Shown piece by piece: positions 1 to 12,800 of a DNA stretch of 64,000 nt. The position numbers and the translations under genes are program-made. Position 1 is the first letter of the stretch; each line of letters begins with the position of its first letter. The stretch covers positions 1 through 64,000 of the forward strand of contig CAWZYM010000350.1 in NCBI GenBank assembly GCA_963966185.1, given 5' to 3'. The notes under the pieces were generated by a model, which ran no database searches, had not been told where the DNA came from, and saw only the letters and a program-made list of their open reading frames with translations. The DNA comes from Rhabditoides inermis. Its lineage: Eukaryota; Nematoda; Chromadorea; Rhabditida; Rhabditidae.

Positions 1-2902
1 GTGCGCGGCTGACTGGTATTTGTGGAGATAGTGCATTTTTAGTGCAAGTCTAGGTGAAGAAGAGAAGAGAGGATAGGCAGTACGAGTGTGAGGGAGAGTG
101 TGTGTGGTGGTAGTGTAGGGGATAGCGCGCGCGGCCAGCAATCTACGGTGTTTGTTGGTTCGATCCCCGCGTTGTGCGTTTTGTTTGCGAAATTGTACAG
201 TGGTAATTAGTAGTTTCGTGGTGTGTTGTCATTGATTTAGCACTGTTTCGATGAGTTTCCACCGTTTTAAAAGATATTAGGACGATTTGGGCGGTTGGCC
301 GGCCCCGGCCGAACTCAGAGGCAACGGCGACTGAGCGAGCGAACGAAGCGATGAGAGAGGGGAGAGACGGTGATTGTTGTGTTTCTATGCGACTAGTGAC
401 TGGATGTTGATTAGGTATCGAGTATTCATGATTGGAGAGAGATGGGGATCACCAACCTAGAAAAGGCTGTGTTTTCGTGGATTATCGATGAATATCGACT
501 TATCGATCGACTATTGATCGATTATTGATCGATTATCAATTAAGTATTGTTTTATTAGTGATTGAGTGTTGATTGATTGTTTGATTGGCGAGTTTTGCCA
601 GCAACTTTGACAGATCGCCGAAAACAATAGAAAAATATTTCGGCGCCATGTTTCGACAATGATTTCGCGTGAAACGTATTCAATAAATTGTGGAGGTGAA
701 CTTTGCGAAGACTCTCTCTCTCTCTCTCTCTCCTCAGGTACATAGGGGAAATTGGTTCGTGTGGAAAGCGAGGTGTTCTTGGTTTGGCAAAACAACTTGT
801 AAACATCAACAACGTGTGCTTGTTATGCGGCAAAAATTTTTGATAGCAGCCGGAATCGAGCCGCGTCTGGCAAACAATCATCGACCACCCTAACCACAAG
901 GCCACAGAGACCAGGTTGAATGCGATTCTTCGAATGGCGTGAGATATGCGGACGCACACGTGTCTGTGCTTTCGGCTGCCGAAACATTCGCGCCGAAAAT
1001 AAGAGTTTTCGGCGCAATGTTTCGGCGCCATGCCCGGCACTGTTCTCGCGTGAAACGTGTTCAATACAACAAATAGAATATTTTGAAGGGACAGTAGTCT
1101 TACCGTTTGTTATGCTCTACAACCTGCGCAAACCGCATTCTTTAATTTAACTTAAAGCAAATTATGAATTTTGATAAAACTTTTCACGGCGCAAAGACCA
1201 GTCGCGACGGCATTGCGGAAATTGGCTGTGAGTAGACGATTGCTGGGAAAATGTGAATTGTGGATAATTTGGGGGTGATGATTTCATACATTTCCGGCGA
1301 CTTTGGAAGAAGCGAATCGGTGTTTTGGAAGTGTTATGATATGGTGAGGATTGGGGATGAAAAAGTGGGGGCTAGTATAGGTGATATAGTGCGCGGCTGA
1401 CTGGTATTTGTGGAGATAGTGCATTTTTTTAGTGCAAGTCCTAAGGTGAAGAAGAGAAGAGAGGATAGGCAGTACGAGTGTGAGGGAGAGTGTGTGTGGT
1501 GGTAGTGAAGGGATAGCGCGCGCGGCCAGCAATCTACGTGTTTGTTGGTTCGATCCCCGCGTTGTGCGTTTTGTTTTGCGAAATTGTACAGTGGTAATTA
1601 GTAGTTCGTGGTGTGTTGTCATTGATTTAGCACTGTTTCGATGAGTTTCCACCGTTTTAAAAGATATTAGGACGATTGGGGCGGGTTGGCCGGCCCCGGC
1701 CGAACTCAGAGGCAACGGCGACTGAGCCGAGCGAACGAAGCGATGAGAGAGGGGAGAGACGGTGATTGTTTTGTGTTTCTATGCGACTAGTGACTGGATG
1801 TTGATTAGGTATCGAGTATTCAATGATTGGAGAGAGATGGGGAATCACCCAACCTAGAAAAGGCTGTGTTTTCGTGGATTTATCGATGAATTATCGACTT
1901 ATCGATCGACTATTGATCGATTATTGATCGATTATCAATTAAGTATTGTTTTATTAGTGATTGAGTGTTGATTGATTGTTTGATGGCGAGTTTGCCAGCA
2001 ACTTTGACAGATCGCCGAAAACAATAGAAAAATATTTCGGCGCCATGTTTCGACAATGATTCGCGTGAAACGTATTCAATAAATTGTGGAGGTGAACTTT
2101 GCGAAGACTCTCTCTCTCTCTCTCTCTCCTCAGGTACATAGGGGAAATTGGTTCGTGTGGAAGCGAGGTGTTCTTGGTTTGGCAAAACAACTTGTCAACA
2201 TCAACAACGTGTGCTTGTTATGCGGCAAAAATTTTGATAGCAGCCGGAATCGAGCCCGCGTCTGGCAAACAATCATCGACCACCCTAACCACAAGGCCAC
2301 AGAGATAGGTTGAATCGCGATTCTTCAGAATGGCGTGAGAATATGCGGACGCACACGTGTCTGTGCTTTCGGCTGCCGAAACATTCGCGCCGAAAATAAG
2401 AGTTTTCGCGCAATGTTTCGGCGCCATGCCCGGCATTGATCTCGCGTGAAACGTGTTCAATACAACAAATAGAAATATTTTTGAAGGACAGTAGTCTTCC
2501 GTTTGTTATGCTCTACAAACCTGCGCAAACCGCATTCTTTAATTTTAACTTTAAAGCAATTATGAATTTTTGAATAAAACTTTTCACGGCGCAAAGACCA
2601 GTCGCGACGGGCATTGCGGAAATTGGCTGTGAGTAGACGATTGCTGGGGAAAATGTGAATTGTGGATAATTTGGGGTGATGATTTCATACATTTCCCGGC
2701 GACTTTGGAAGAAGCGAATCGGTGTTTTGAGGAAAGTGTTATGATATGGTGAGGATTGGGGATGAAAAGTGGGGGGCTAGTATAGGTGATTAGTGCGCGG
2801 CTGACTGGTATTTGTGGAGATAGTGCATTTTTTAGTGCAAGTCTAAGGTGAAGGAAGAGAAGAGAGGATAGGCAGTACGAGTGTGAGGGAGAGTGTGTGT
2901 GG

Positions 2903-2977
2903 TGGTAGTGTAGGGGATAGCGCGCGCGGCCAGCAATCTACGGTGTTTGTTGGTTCGATCCCCGCGTTGTGCGTTTT
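2903..2977 (+). ncRNA. tRNA-like Pol III module in the 1,408-bp unit (representative copy)
   Basis: A B box GGTTCGATCCC lies at 2952-2962, identical in its core to the tRNA T-loop. About 38 bp upstream is an A-box-like TGGTAGTGTAGG (2903-2914). A TTTT run, the usual Pol III stop, is at 2974-2977, 11 bp after the B box, where a tRNA gene would end. Bases flanking the B-box loop can form most of a T stem, but no matching acceptor stem is visible, so it is tRNA-derived and not a functional tRNA. It recurs every 1,408 bp (for example B boxes at 4360-4370 and 5768-5778). Transcription is inference. Confidence 0.5.
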
Positions 2978-3284
2978 GTTTTGCGAAATTGTACAGTGGT
3001 AATTAGTAGTTTCGTGGTGTGTTGTCATTGATTTAGCACTGTTTCGATGAGTTTCCACCGTTTTAAAAGATATTAGGACGATTTGGGCGGGTTGGCCGGC
3101 CCCGGCCGAACTCAGAGGCAACGGCGACTGAGCCGAGCGAACGAAGCGATGAGAGAGGGGAGAGACGGTGATTGTTTGTGTTTCTATGCGACTAGTGACT
3201 GGATGTTGATTAGGTATCGAGTATTCAATGATTGGAGAGAGATGGGGAATCACCAACCTAGAAAAGGCTGTGTTTTCGTGGATT

Positions 3285-3335
3285 ATCGATGAATTATCGA
3301 CTTATCGATCGACTATTGATCGATTATTGATCGAT
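3285..3335. repeat. Cluster of four ATCGAT palindromes (representative copy)
   Basis: ATCGAT occurs at 3285-3290, 3304-3309, 3319-3324 and 3330-3335 in an AT-rich stretch built from variants of TTGATCGATTA. The cluster is kept in every 1,408-bp unit. ATCGAT cores are bound by DREF/BEAF-type proteins in flies, but nothing here shows that such a factor exists in this organism; simple local duplication is an equal explanation. Confidence 0.6.
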
Positions 3336-3418
3336 TATCAATTAAGTATTGTTTTATTAGTGATTGAGTGTTGATTGATTGTTTGATTGGCGAGTTTTGC
3401 CAGCAACTTTGACAGATC

Positions 3419-3873
3419 GCCGAAAACAATAGAAAAATATTTCGGCGCCATGTTTCGACAATGATTTCGCGTGAAACGTATTCAATAAATTGTGGAGGTG
3501 AACTTTGCGAAGACTCTCTCTCTCTCTCTCTCTCCTCAGGTACATAGGGGAAATTGGTTCGTGTGGAAAGCGAGGTGTTCTTGGTTTGGCAAAACAACTT
3601 GTAAACATCAACAACGTGTGCTTGTTATGCGGCAAAAATTTTTGATAGCAGCCGGAATCGAGCCCGCGTCTGGCAAACAATCATCGACCACCCTAACCAC
3701 AAGGCCACAGAGACAGGTTGAATGCGATTCTTCGAATGGCGTGAGATATGCGGACGCACACGTGTCTGTGCTTTCGGCTGCCGAAACATTCGCGCCGAAA
3801 ATAAGAGTTTTCGGCGCAATGTTTCGGCGCCATGCCCGGCACTGATCTCGCGTGAAACGTGTTCAATACAACA
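3419..3873 (+). repeat. 371-family satellite segment embedded in the 1,408-bp unit (representative copy)
   Basis: This roughly 455-bp stretch aligns by eye with a little more than one 371-bp monomer in the same orientation. It shares the hairpin arms around TTCGGCGCCATG, the GTGGAAAGCG and GGCAAAACAACTTGT stretches, the minus-strand tRNA-like module (B box GGAATCGAGCC at about 3655-3665, A box at about 3698-3708), and the following ATGCGATTCTTCGAATGGCG block. The first part (3419-3600) is more diverged than the second. Each 1,408-bp unit therefore carries two tRNA-like modules in opposite orientations. Confidence 0.85.
3514..3539 (+). repeat. CT dinucleotide microsatellite ending in CTCAG (representative copy)
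   Basis: About ten CT repeats (3514-3534) are followed by CTCAGGT. The tract interrupts the 371-family segment at the place where ordinary monomers read AATCTTCTCGGGT, so it probably arose by slippage within that TTCTC stretch. It also resembles a polypyrimidine tract with a 3' splice site, but no exon is supported next to it. Present in all units. Confidence 0.8.
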
Positions 3874-6800
3874 AATAGAAATATTTTTGAAGGGACAGTA
3901 GTCTTCCGTTTGTTATGCTCTACAAACCTGCGCAAACCGCATTCTTTAATTTTAACTTTAAAGCAAATTATGAATTTTTGAATAAAACTTTTCACGGCGC
4001 AAAGACCAGTCGCGACGGGCATTGCGGAAATTGGCTGTGAGTAGACGATTGCTGGGGAAAATGTGAATTGTGGATAATTTGGGGTGATGATTTCATACAT
4101 TTCCCGGCGACTTTGGAAGAAGCGAATCGGTGTTTTGGGAAAGTGTTATGATATGGTGAGGATTGGGGATGAAAAAGTGGGGGGCTAGTATAGGTGATTA
4201 GTGCGCGGCTGACTGGTATTTGTGGAGATAGTGCATTTTTTAGTGCAAGTCTAAGGTGAAGGAAGAGAAGAGAGGATAGGCAGTACGAGTGTGAGGGAGA
4301 GTGTGTGTGGTGGTAGTGTAGGGGATAGCGCGCGCGGCCAGCAATCTACGGTGTTTGTTGGTTCGATCCCCGCGTTGTGCGTTTTGTTTTGCGAAATTGT
4401 ACAGTGGTAATTAGTAGTTTCGTGGTGTGTTGTCATTGATTTAGCACTGTTTCGATGAGTTTCCACCGTTTTAAAAGATATTAGGACGATTTGGGCGGGT
4501 TGGCCGGCCCCGGCCGAACTCAGAGGCAACGGCGACTGAGCCGAGCGAACGAAGCGATGAGAGAGGGGAGAGACGGTGATTGTTTGTGTTTCTATGCGAC
4601 TAGTGACTGGATGTTGATTAGGTATCGAGTATTCAATGATTGGAGAGAGATGGGGAATCACCAACCTAGAAAAGGCTGTGTTTTCGTGGATTATCGATGA
4701 ATTATCGACTTATCGATCGACTATTGATCGATTATTGATCGATTATCAATTAAGTATTGTTTTATTAGTGATTGAGTGTTGATTGATTGTTTGATTGGCG
4801 AGTTTTGCCAGCAACTTTGACAGATCGCCGAAAACAATAGAAAAATATTTCGGCGCCATGTTTCGACAATGATTTCGCGTGAAACGTATTCAATAAATTG
4901 TGGAGGTGAACTTTGCGAAGACTCTCTCTCTCTCTCTCTCTCCTCAGGTACATAGGGGAAATTGGTTCGTGTGGAAAGCGAGGTGTTCTTGGTTTGGCAA
5001 AACAACTTGTAAACATCAACAACGTGTGCTTGTTATGCGGCAAAAATTTTTGATAGCAGCCGGAATCGAGCCCGCGTCTGGCAAACAATCATCGACCACC
5101 CTAACCACAAGGCCACAGAGATAGGTTGAATGCGATTCTTCGAATGGCGTGAGATATGCGGACGCACACGTGTCTGTGCTTTCGGCTGCCGAAACATTCG
5201 CGCCGAAAATAAGAGTTTTCGGCGCAATGTTTCGGCGCCATGCCCGGCATTGATCTCGCGTGAAACGTGTTCAATACAACAAATAGAAATATTTTTGAAG
5301 GGACAGTAGTCTTCCGTTTGTTATGCTCTACAAACCTGCGCAAACCGCATTCTTTAATTTTAACTTTAAAGCAAATTATGAATTTTTGAATAAAACTTTT
5401 CACGGCGCAAAGACCAGTCGCGACGGGCATTGCGGAAATTGGCTGTGAGTAGACGATTGCTGGGGAAAATGTGAATTGTGGATAATTTGGGGTGATGATT
5501 TCATACATTTCCCGGCGACTTTGGAAGAAGCGAATCGGTGTTTTGGGAAAGTGTTATGATATGGTGAGGATTGGGGATGAAAAAGTGGGGGGCTAGTATA
5601 GGTGATTAGTGCGCGGCTGACTGGTATTTGTGGAGATAGTGCATTTTTTAGTGCAAGTCTAAGGTGAAGGAAGAGAAGAGAGGATAGGCAGTACGAGTGT
5701 GAGGGAGAGTGTGTGTGGTGGTAGTGTAGGGGATAGCGCGCGCGGCCAGCAATCTACGGTGTTTGTTGGTTCGATCCCCGCGTTGTGCGTTTTGTTTTGC
5801 GAAATTGTACAGTGGTAATTAGTAGTTTCGTGGTGTGTTGTCATTGATTTAGCACTGTTTCGATGAGTTTCCACCGTTTTAAAAGATATTAGGACGATTT
5901 GGGCGGGTTGGCCGGCCCCGGCCGAACTCAGAGGCAACGGCGACTGAGCCGAGCGAACGAAGCGATGAGAGAGGGGAGAGACGGTGATTGTTTGTGTTTC
6001 TATGCGACTAGTGACTGGATGTTGATTAGGTATCGAGTATTCAATGATTGGAGAGAGATGGGGAATCACCAACCTAGAAAAGGCTGTGTTTTCGTGGATT
6101 ATCGATGAATTATCGACTTATCGATCGACTATTGATCGATTATTGATCGATTATCAATTAAGTATTGTTTTATTAGTGATTGAGTGTTGATTGATTGTTT
6201 GATTGGCGAGTTTTGCCAGCAACTTTGACAGATCGCCGAAAACAATAGAAAAATATTTCGGCGCCATGTTTCGACAATGATTTCGCGTGAAACGTATTCA
6301 ATAAATTGTGGAGGTGAACTTTGCGAAGACTCTCTCTCTCTCTCTCTCTCCTCAGGTACATAGGGGAAATTGGTTCGTGTGGAAAGCGAGGTGTTCTTGG
6401 TTTGGCAAAACAACTTGTAAACATCAACAACGTGTGCTTGTTATGCGGCAAAAATTTTTGATAGCAGCCGGAATCGAGCCCGCGTCTGGCAAACAATCAT
6501 CGACCACCCTAACCACAAGGCCACAGAGACAGGTTGAGTGCGATTCTTCGGATGGCGTGAGATATGCGGACGCACACGTGTCTGTGCTTTCGGCTGCCGA
6601 AACATTCGCGCCGAAAATAAGAGTTTTCGGCGCAATGTTTCGGCGCCATGCCCGGCACTGATCTCGCGTGAAACGTGTTCAATACAACAAATAGAAATAT
6701 TTTTGAAGGGACAGTAGTCTTCCGTTTGTTATGCTCTACAAACCTGCGCAAACCGCATTCTTTAATTTTAACTTTAAAGCAAATTATGAATTTTTGAATA

Positions 6801-9800
6801 AAACTTTTCACGGCGCAAAGACCAGTCGCGACGGGCATTGCGGAAATTGGCTGTGAGTAGACGATTGCTGGGGAAAATGTGAATTGTGGATAATTTGGGG
6901 TGATGATTTCATACATTTCCCGGCGACTTTGGAAGAAGCGAATCGGTGTTTTGGGAAAGTGTTATGATATGGTGAGGATTGGGGATGAAAAAGTGGGGGG
7001 CTAGTATAGGTGATTAGTGCGCGGCTGACTGGTATTTGTGGAGATAGTGCATTTTTTAGTGCAAGTCTAAGGTGAAGGAAGAGAAGAGAGGATAGGCAGT
7101 ACGAGTGTGAGGGAGAGTGTGTGTGGTGGTAGTGTAGGGGATAGCGCGCGCGGCCAGCAATCTACGGTGTTTGTTGGTTCGATCCCCGCGTTGTGCGTTT
7201 TGTTTTGCGAAATTGTACAGTGGTAATTAGTAGTTTCGTGGTGTGTTGTCATTGATTTAGCACTGTTTCGATGAGTTTCCACCGTTTTAAAAGATATTAG
7301 GACGATTTGGGCGGGTTGGCCGGCCCCGGCCGAACTCAGAGGCAACGGCGACTGAGCCGAGCGAACGAAGCGATGAGAGAGGGGAGAGACGGTGATTGTT
7401 TGTGTTTCTATGCGACTAGTGACTGGATGTTGATTAGGTATCGAGTATTCAATGATTGGAGAGAGATGGGGAATCACCAACCTAGAAAAGGCTGTGTTTT
7501 CGTGGATTATCGATGAATTATCGACTTATCGATCGACTATTGATCGATTATTGATCGATTATCAATTAAGTATTGTTTTATTAGTGATTGAGTGTTGATT
7601 GATTGTTTGATTGGCGAGTTTTGCCAGCAACTTTGACAGATCGCCGAAAACAATAGAAAAATATTTCGGCGCCATGTTTCGACAATGATTTCGCGTGAAA
7701 CGTATTCAATAAATTGTGGAGGTGAACTTTGCGAAGACTCTCTCTCTCTCTCTCTCTCCTCAGGTACATAGGGGAAATTGGTTCGTGTGGAAAGCGAGGT
7801 GTTCTTGGTTTGGCAAAACAACTTGTAAACATCAACAACGTGTGCTTGTTATGCGGCAAAAATTTTTGATAGCAGCCGGAATCGAGCCCGCGTCTGGCAA
7901 ACAATCATCGACCACCCTAACCACAAGGCCACAGAGATAGGTTGAATGCGATTCTTCGAATGGCGTGAGATATGCGGACGCACACGTGTCTGTGCTTTCG
8001 GCTGCCGAAACATTCGCGCCGAAAATAAGAGTTTTCGGCGCAATGTTTCGGCGCCATGCCCGGCATTGATCTCGCGTGAAACGTGTTCAATACAACAAAT
8101 AGAAATATTTTTGAAGGGACAGTAGTCTTCCGTTTGTTATGCTCTACAAACCTGCGCAAACCGCATTCTTTAATTTTAACTTTAAAGCAAATTATGAATT
8201 TTTGAATAAAACTTTTCACGGCGCAAAGACCAGTCGCGACGGGCATTGCGGAAATTGGCTGTGAGTAGACGATTGCTGGGGAAAATGTGAATTGTGGATA
8301 ATTTGGGGTGATGATTTCATACATTTCCCGGCGACTTTGGAAGAAGCGAATCGGTGTTTTGGGAAAGTGTTATGATATGGTGAGGATTGGGGATGAAAAA
8401 GTGGGGGGCTAGTATAGGTGATTAGTGCGCGGCTGACTGGTATTTGTGGAGATAGTGCATTTTTTAGTGCAAGTCTAAGGTGAAGGAAGAGAAGAGAGGA
8501 TAGGCAGTACGAGTGTGAGGGAGAGTGTGTGTGGTGGTAGTGTAGGGGATAGCGCGCGCGGCCAGCAATCTACGGTGTTTGTTGGTTCGATCCCCGCGTT
8601 GTGCGTTTTGTTTTGCGAAATTGTACAGTGGTAATTAGTAGTTTCGTGGTGTGTTGTCATTGATTTAGCACTGTTTCGATGAGTTTCCACCGTTTTAAAA
8701 GATATTAGGACGATTTGGGCGGGTTGGCCGGCCCCGGCCGAACTCAGAGGCAACGGCGACTGAGCCGAGCGAACGAAGCGATGAGAGAGGGGAGAGACGG
8801 TGATTGTTTGTGTTTCTATGCGACTAGTGACTGGATGTTGATTAGGTATCGAGTATTCAATGATTGGAGAGAGATGGGGAATCACCAACCTAGAAAAGGC
8901 TGTGTTTTCGTGGATTATCGATGAATTATCGACTTATCGATCGACTATTGATCGATTATTGATCGATTATCAATTAAGTATTGTTTTATTAGTGATTGAG
9001 TGTTGATTGATTGTTTGATTGGCGAGTTTTGCCAGCAACTTTGACAGATCGCCGAAAACAATAGAAAAATATTTCGGCGCCATGTTTCGACAATGATTTC
9101 GCGTGAAACGTATTCAATAAATTGTGGAGGTGAACTTTGCGAAGACTCTCTCTCTCTCTCTCTCTCCTCAGGTACATAGGGGAAATTGGTTCGTGTGGAA
9201 AGCGAGGTGTTCTTGGTTTGGCAAAACAACTTGTAAACATCAACAACGTGTGCTTGTTATGCGGCAAAAATTTTTGATAGCAGCCGGAATCGAGCCCGCG
9301 TCTGGCAAACAATCATCGACCACCCTAACCACAAGGCCACAGAGACAGGTTGAATGCGATTCTTCGAATGGCGTGAGATATGCGGACGCACACGTGTCTG
9401 TGCTTTCGGCTGCCGAAACATTCGCGCCGAAAATAAGAGTTTTCGGCGCAATGTTTCGGCGCCATGCCCGGCACTGATCTCGCGTGAAACGTGTTCAATA
9501 CAACAAATAGAAATATTTTTGAAGGGACAGTAGTCTTCCGTTTGTTATGCTCTACAAACCTGCGCAAACCGCATTCTTTAATTTTAACTTTAAAGCAAAT
9601 TATGAATTTTTGAATAAAACTTTTCACGGCGCAAAGACCAGTCGCGACGGGCATTGCGGAAATTGGCTGTGAGTAGACGATTGCTGGGGAAAATGTGAAT
9701 TGTGGATAATTTGGGGTGATGATTTCATACATTTCCCGGCGACTTTGGAAGAAGCGAATCGGTGTTTTGGGAAAGTGTTATGATATGGTGAGGATTGGGG

Positions 9801-12800
9801 ATGAAAAAGTGGGGGGCTAGTATAGGTGATTAGTGCGCGGCTGACTGGTATTTGTGGAGATAGTGCATTTTTTAGTGCAAGTCTAAGGTGAAGGAAGAGA
9901 AGAGAGGATAGGCAGTACGAGTGTGAGGGAGAGTGTGTGTGGTGGTAGTGTAGGGGATAGCGCGCGCGGCCAGCAATCTACGGTGTTTGTTGGTTCGATC
10001 CCCGCGTTGTGCGTTTTGTTTTGCGAAATTGTACAGTGGTAATTAGTAGTTTCGTGGTGTGTTGTCATTGATTTAGCACTGTTTCGATGAGTTTCCACCG
10101 TTTTAAAAGATATTAGGACGATTTGGGCGGGTTGGCCGGCCCCGGCCGAACTCAGAGGCAACGGCGACTGAGCCGAGCGAACGAAGCGATGAGAGAGGGG
10201 AGAGACGGTGATTGTTTGTGTTTCTATGCGACTAGTGACTGGATGTTGATTAGGTATCGAGTATTCAATGATTGGAGAGAGATGGGGAATCACCAACCTA
10301 GAAAAGGCTGTGTTTTCGTGGATTATCGATGAATTATCGACTTATCGATCGACTATTGATCGATTATTGATCGATTATCAATTAAGTATTGTTTTATTAG
10401 TGATTGAGTGTTGATTGATTGTTTGATTGGCGAGTTTTGCCAGCAACTTTGACAGATCGCCGAAAACAATAGAAAAATATTTCGGCGCCATGTTTCGACA
10501 ATGATTTCGCGTGAAACGTATTCAATAAATTGTGGAGGTGAACTTTGCGAAGACTCTCTCTCTCTCTCTCTCTCCTCAGGTACATAGGGGAAATTGGTTC
10601 GTGTGGAAAGCGAGGTGTTCTTGGTTTGGCAAAACAACTTGTAAACATCAACAACGTGTGCTTGTTATGCGGCAAAAATTTTTGATAGCAGCCGGAATCG
10701 AGCCCGCGTCTGGCAAACAATCATCGACCACCCTAACCACAAGGCCACAGAGATAGGTTGAATGCGATTCTTCGAATGGCGTGAGATATGCGGACGCACA
10801 CGTGTCTGTGCTTTCGGCTGCCGAAACATTCGCGCCGAAAATAAGAGTTTTCGGCGCAATGTTTCGGCGCCATGCCCGGCATTGATCTCGCGTGAAACGT
10901 GTTCAATACAACAAATAGAAATATTTTTGAAGGGACAGTAGTCTTCCGTTTGTTATGCTCTACAAACCTGCGCAAACCGCATTCTTTAATTTTAACTTTA
11001 AAGCAAATTATGAATTTTTGAATAAAACTTTTCACGGCGCAAAGACCAGTCGCGACGGGCATTGCGGAAATTGGCTGTGAGTAGACGATTGCTGGGGAAA
11101 ATGTGAATTGTGGATAATTTGGGGTGATGATTTCATACATTTCCCGGCGACTTTGGAAGAAGCGAATCGGTGTTTTGGGAAAGTGTTATGATATGGTGAG
11201 GATTGGGGATGAAAAAGTGGGGGGCTAGTATAGGTGATTAGTGCGCGGCTGACTGGTATTTGTGGAGATAGTGCATTTTTTAGTGCAAGTCTAAGGTGAA
11301 GGAAGAGAAGAGAGGATAGGCAGTACGAGTGTGAGGGAGAGTGTGTGTGGTGGTAGTGTAGGGGATAGCGCGCGCGGCCAGCAATCTACGGTGTTTGTTG
11401 GTTCGATCCCCGCGTTGTGCGTTTTGTTTTGCGAAATTGTACAGTGGTAATTAGTAGTTTCGTGGTGTGTTGTCATTGATTTAGCACTGTTTCGATGAGT
11501 TTCCACCGTTTTAAAAGATATTAGGACGATTTGGGCGGGTTGGCCGGCCCCGGCCGAACTCAGAGGCAACGGCGACTGAGCCGAGCGAACGAAGCGATGA
11601 GAGAGGGGAGAGACGGTGATTGTTTGTGTTTCTATGCGACTAGTGACTGGATGTTGATTAGGTATCGAGTATTCAATGATTGGAGAGAGATGGGGAATCA
11701 CCAACCTAGAAAAGGCTGTGTTTTCGTGGATTATCGATGAATTATCGACTTATCGATCGACTATTGATCGATTATTGATCGATTATCAATTAAGTATTGT
11801 TTTATTAGTGATTGAGTGTTGATTGATTGTTTGATTGGCGAGTTTTGCCAGCAACTTTGACAGATCGCCGAAAACAATAGAAAAATATTTCGGCGCCATG
11901 TTTCGACAATGATTTCGCGTGAAACGTATTCAATAAATTGTGGAGGTGAACTTTGCGAAGACTCTCTCTCTCTCTCTCTCTCCTCAGGTACATAGGGGAA
12001 ATTGGTTCGTGTGGAAAGCGAGGTGTTCTTGGTTTGGCAAAACAACTTGTAAACATCAACAACGTGTGCTTGTTATGCGGCAAAAATTTTTGATAGCAGC
12101 CGGAATCGAGCCCGCGTCTGGCAAACAATCATCGACCACCCTAACCACAAGGCCACAGAGATAGGTTGAATGCGATTCTTCGAATGGCGTGAGATATGCG
12201 GACGCACACGTGTCTGTGCTTTCGGCTGCCGAAACATTCGCGCCGAAAATAAGAGTTTTCGGCGCAATGTTTCGGCGCCATGCCCGGCACTGATCTCGCG
12301 TGAAACGTGTTCAATACAACAAATAGAAATATTTTTGAAGGGACAGTAGTCTTCCGTTTGTTATGCTCTACAAACCTGCGCAAACCGCATTCTTTAATTT
12401 TAACTTTAAAGCAAATTATGAATTTTTGAATAAAACTTTTCACGGCGCAAAGACCAGTCGCGACGGGCATTGCGGAAATTGGCTGTGAGTAGACGATTGC
12501 TGGGGAAAATGTGAATTGTGGATAATTTGGGGTGATGATTTCATACATTTCCCGGCGACTTTGGAAGAAGCGAATCGGTGTTTTGGGAAAGTGTTATGAT
12601 ATGGTGAGGATTGGGGATGAAAAAGTGGGGGGCTAGTATAGGTGATTAGTGCGCGGCTGACTGGTATTTGTGGAGATAGTGCATTTTTTAGTGCAAGTCT
12701 AAGGTGAAGGAAGAGAAGAGAGGATAGGCAGTACGAGTGTGAGGGAGAGTGTGTGTGGTGGTAGTGTAGGGGATAGCGCGCGCGGCCAGCAATCTACGGT

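Larger units (their letters stand above)
2793..4200 (+). repeat. Representative 1,408-bp unit (unit 3): internal anatomy
   Basis: Order along the unit: a purine-rich opening (2840-2910), a plus-strand tRNA-like module (2903-2977), a GC-rich palindromic stretch around GGCCGGCC (3094-3101), a cluster of four ATCGAT palindromes (3285-3335), a segment homologous to 1.2 copies of the 371-bp satellite (about 3419-3873) interrupted by a CT microsatellite (3514-3534), then an AT-rich tail (about 3880-4200). Add multiples of 1,408 to locate the same parts in units 4-11. The unit is best read as a composite of a roughly 950-bp module joined to a diverged 371-family segment and amplified as one block. 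No protein-coding gene is supported in it. Confidence 0.85.

Noticed and set aside
2843..3256. 137-codon minus-strand frame repeated in each 1,408-bp unit
   Set aside because: It recurs only with the unit, spans purine/pyrimidine-biased sequence and the plus-strand tRNA-like module, and has no recognisable domain.
3514..3540. Functional 3' splice site at the CT tract of each 1,408-bp unit
   Set aside because: No open exon with a downstream 5' splice site follows, and the same place in ordinary monomers has no such signal.
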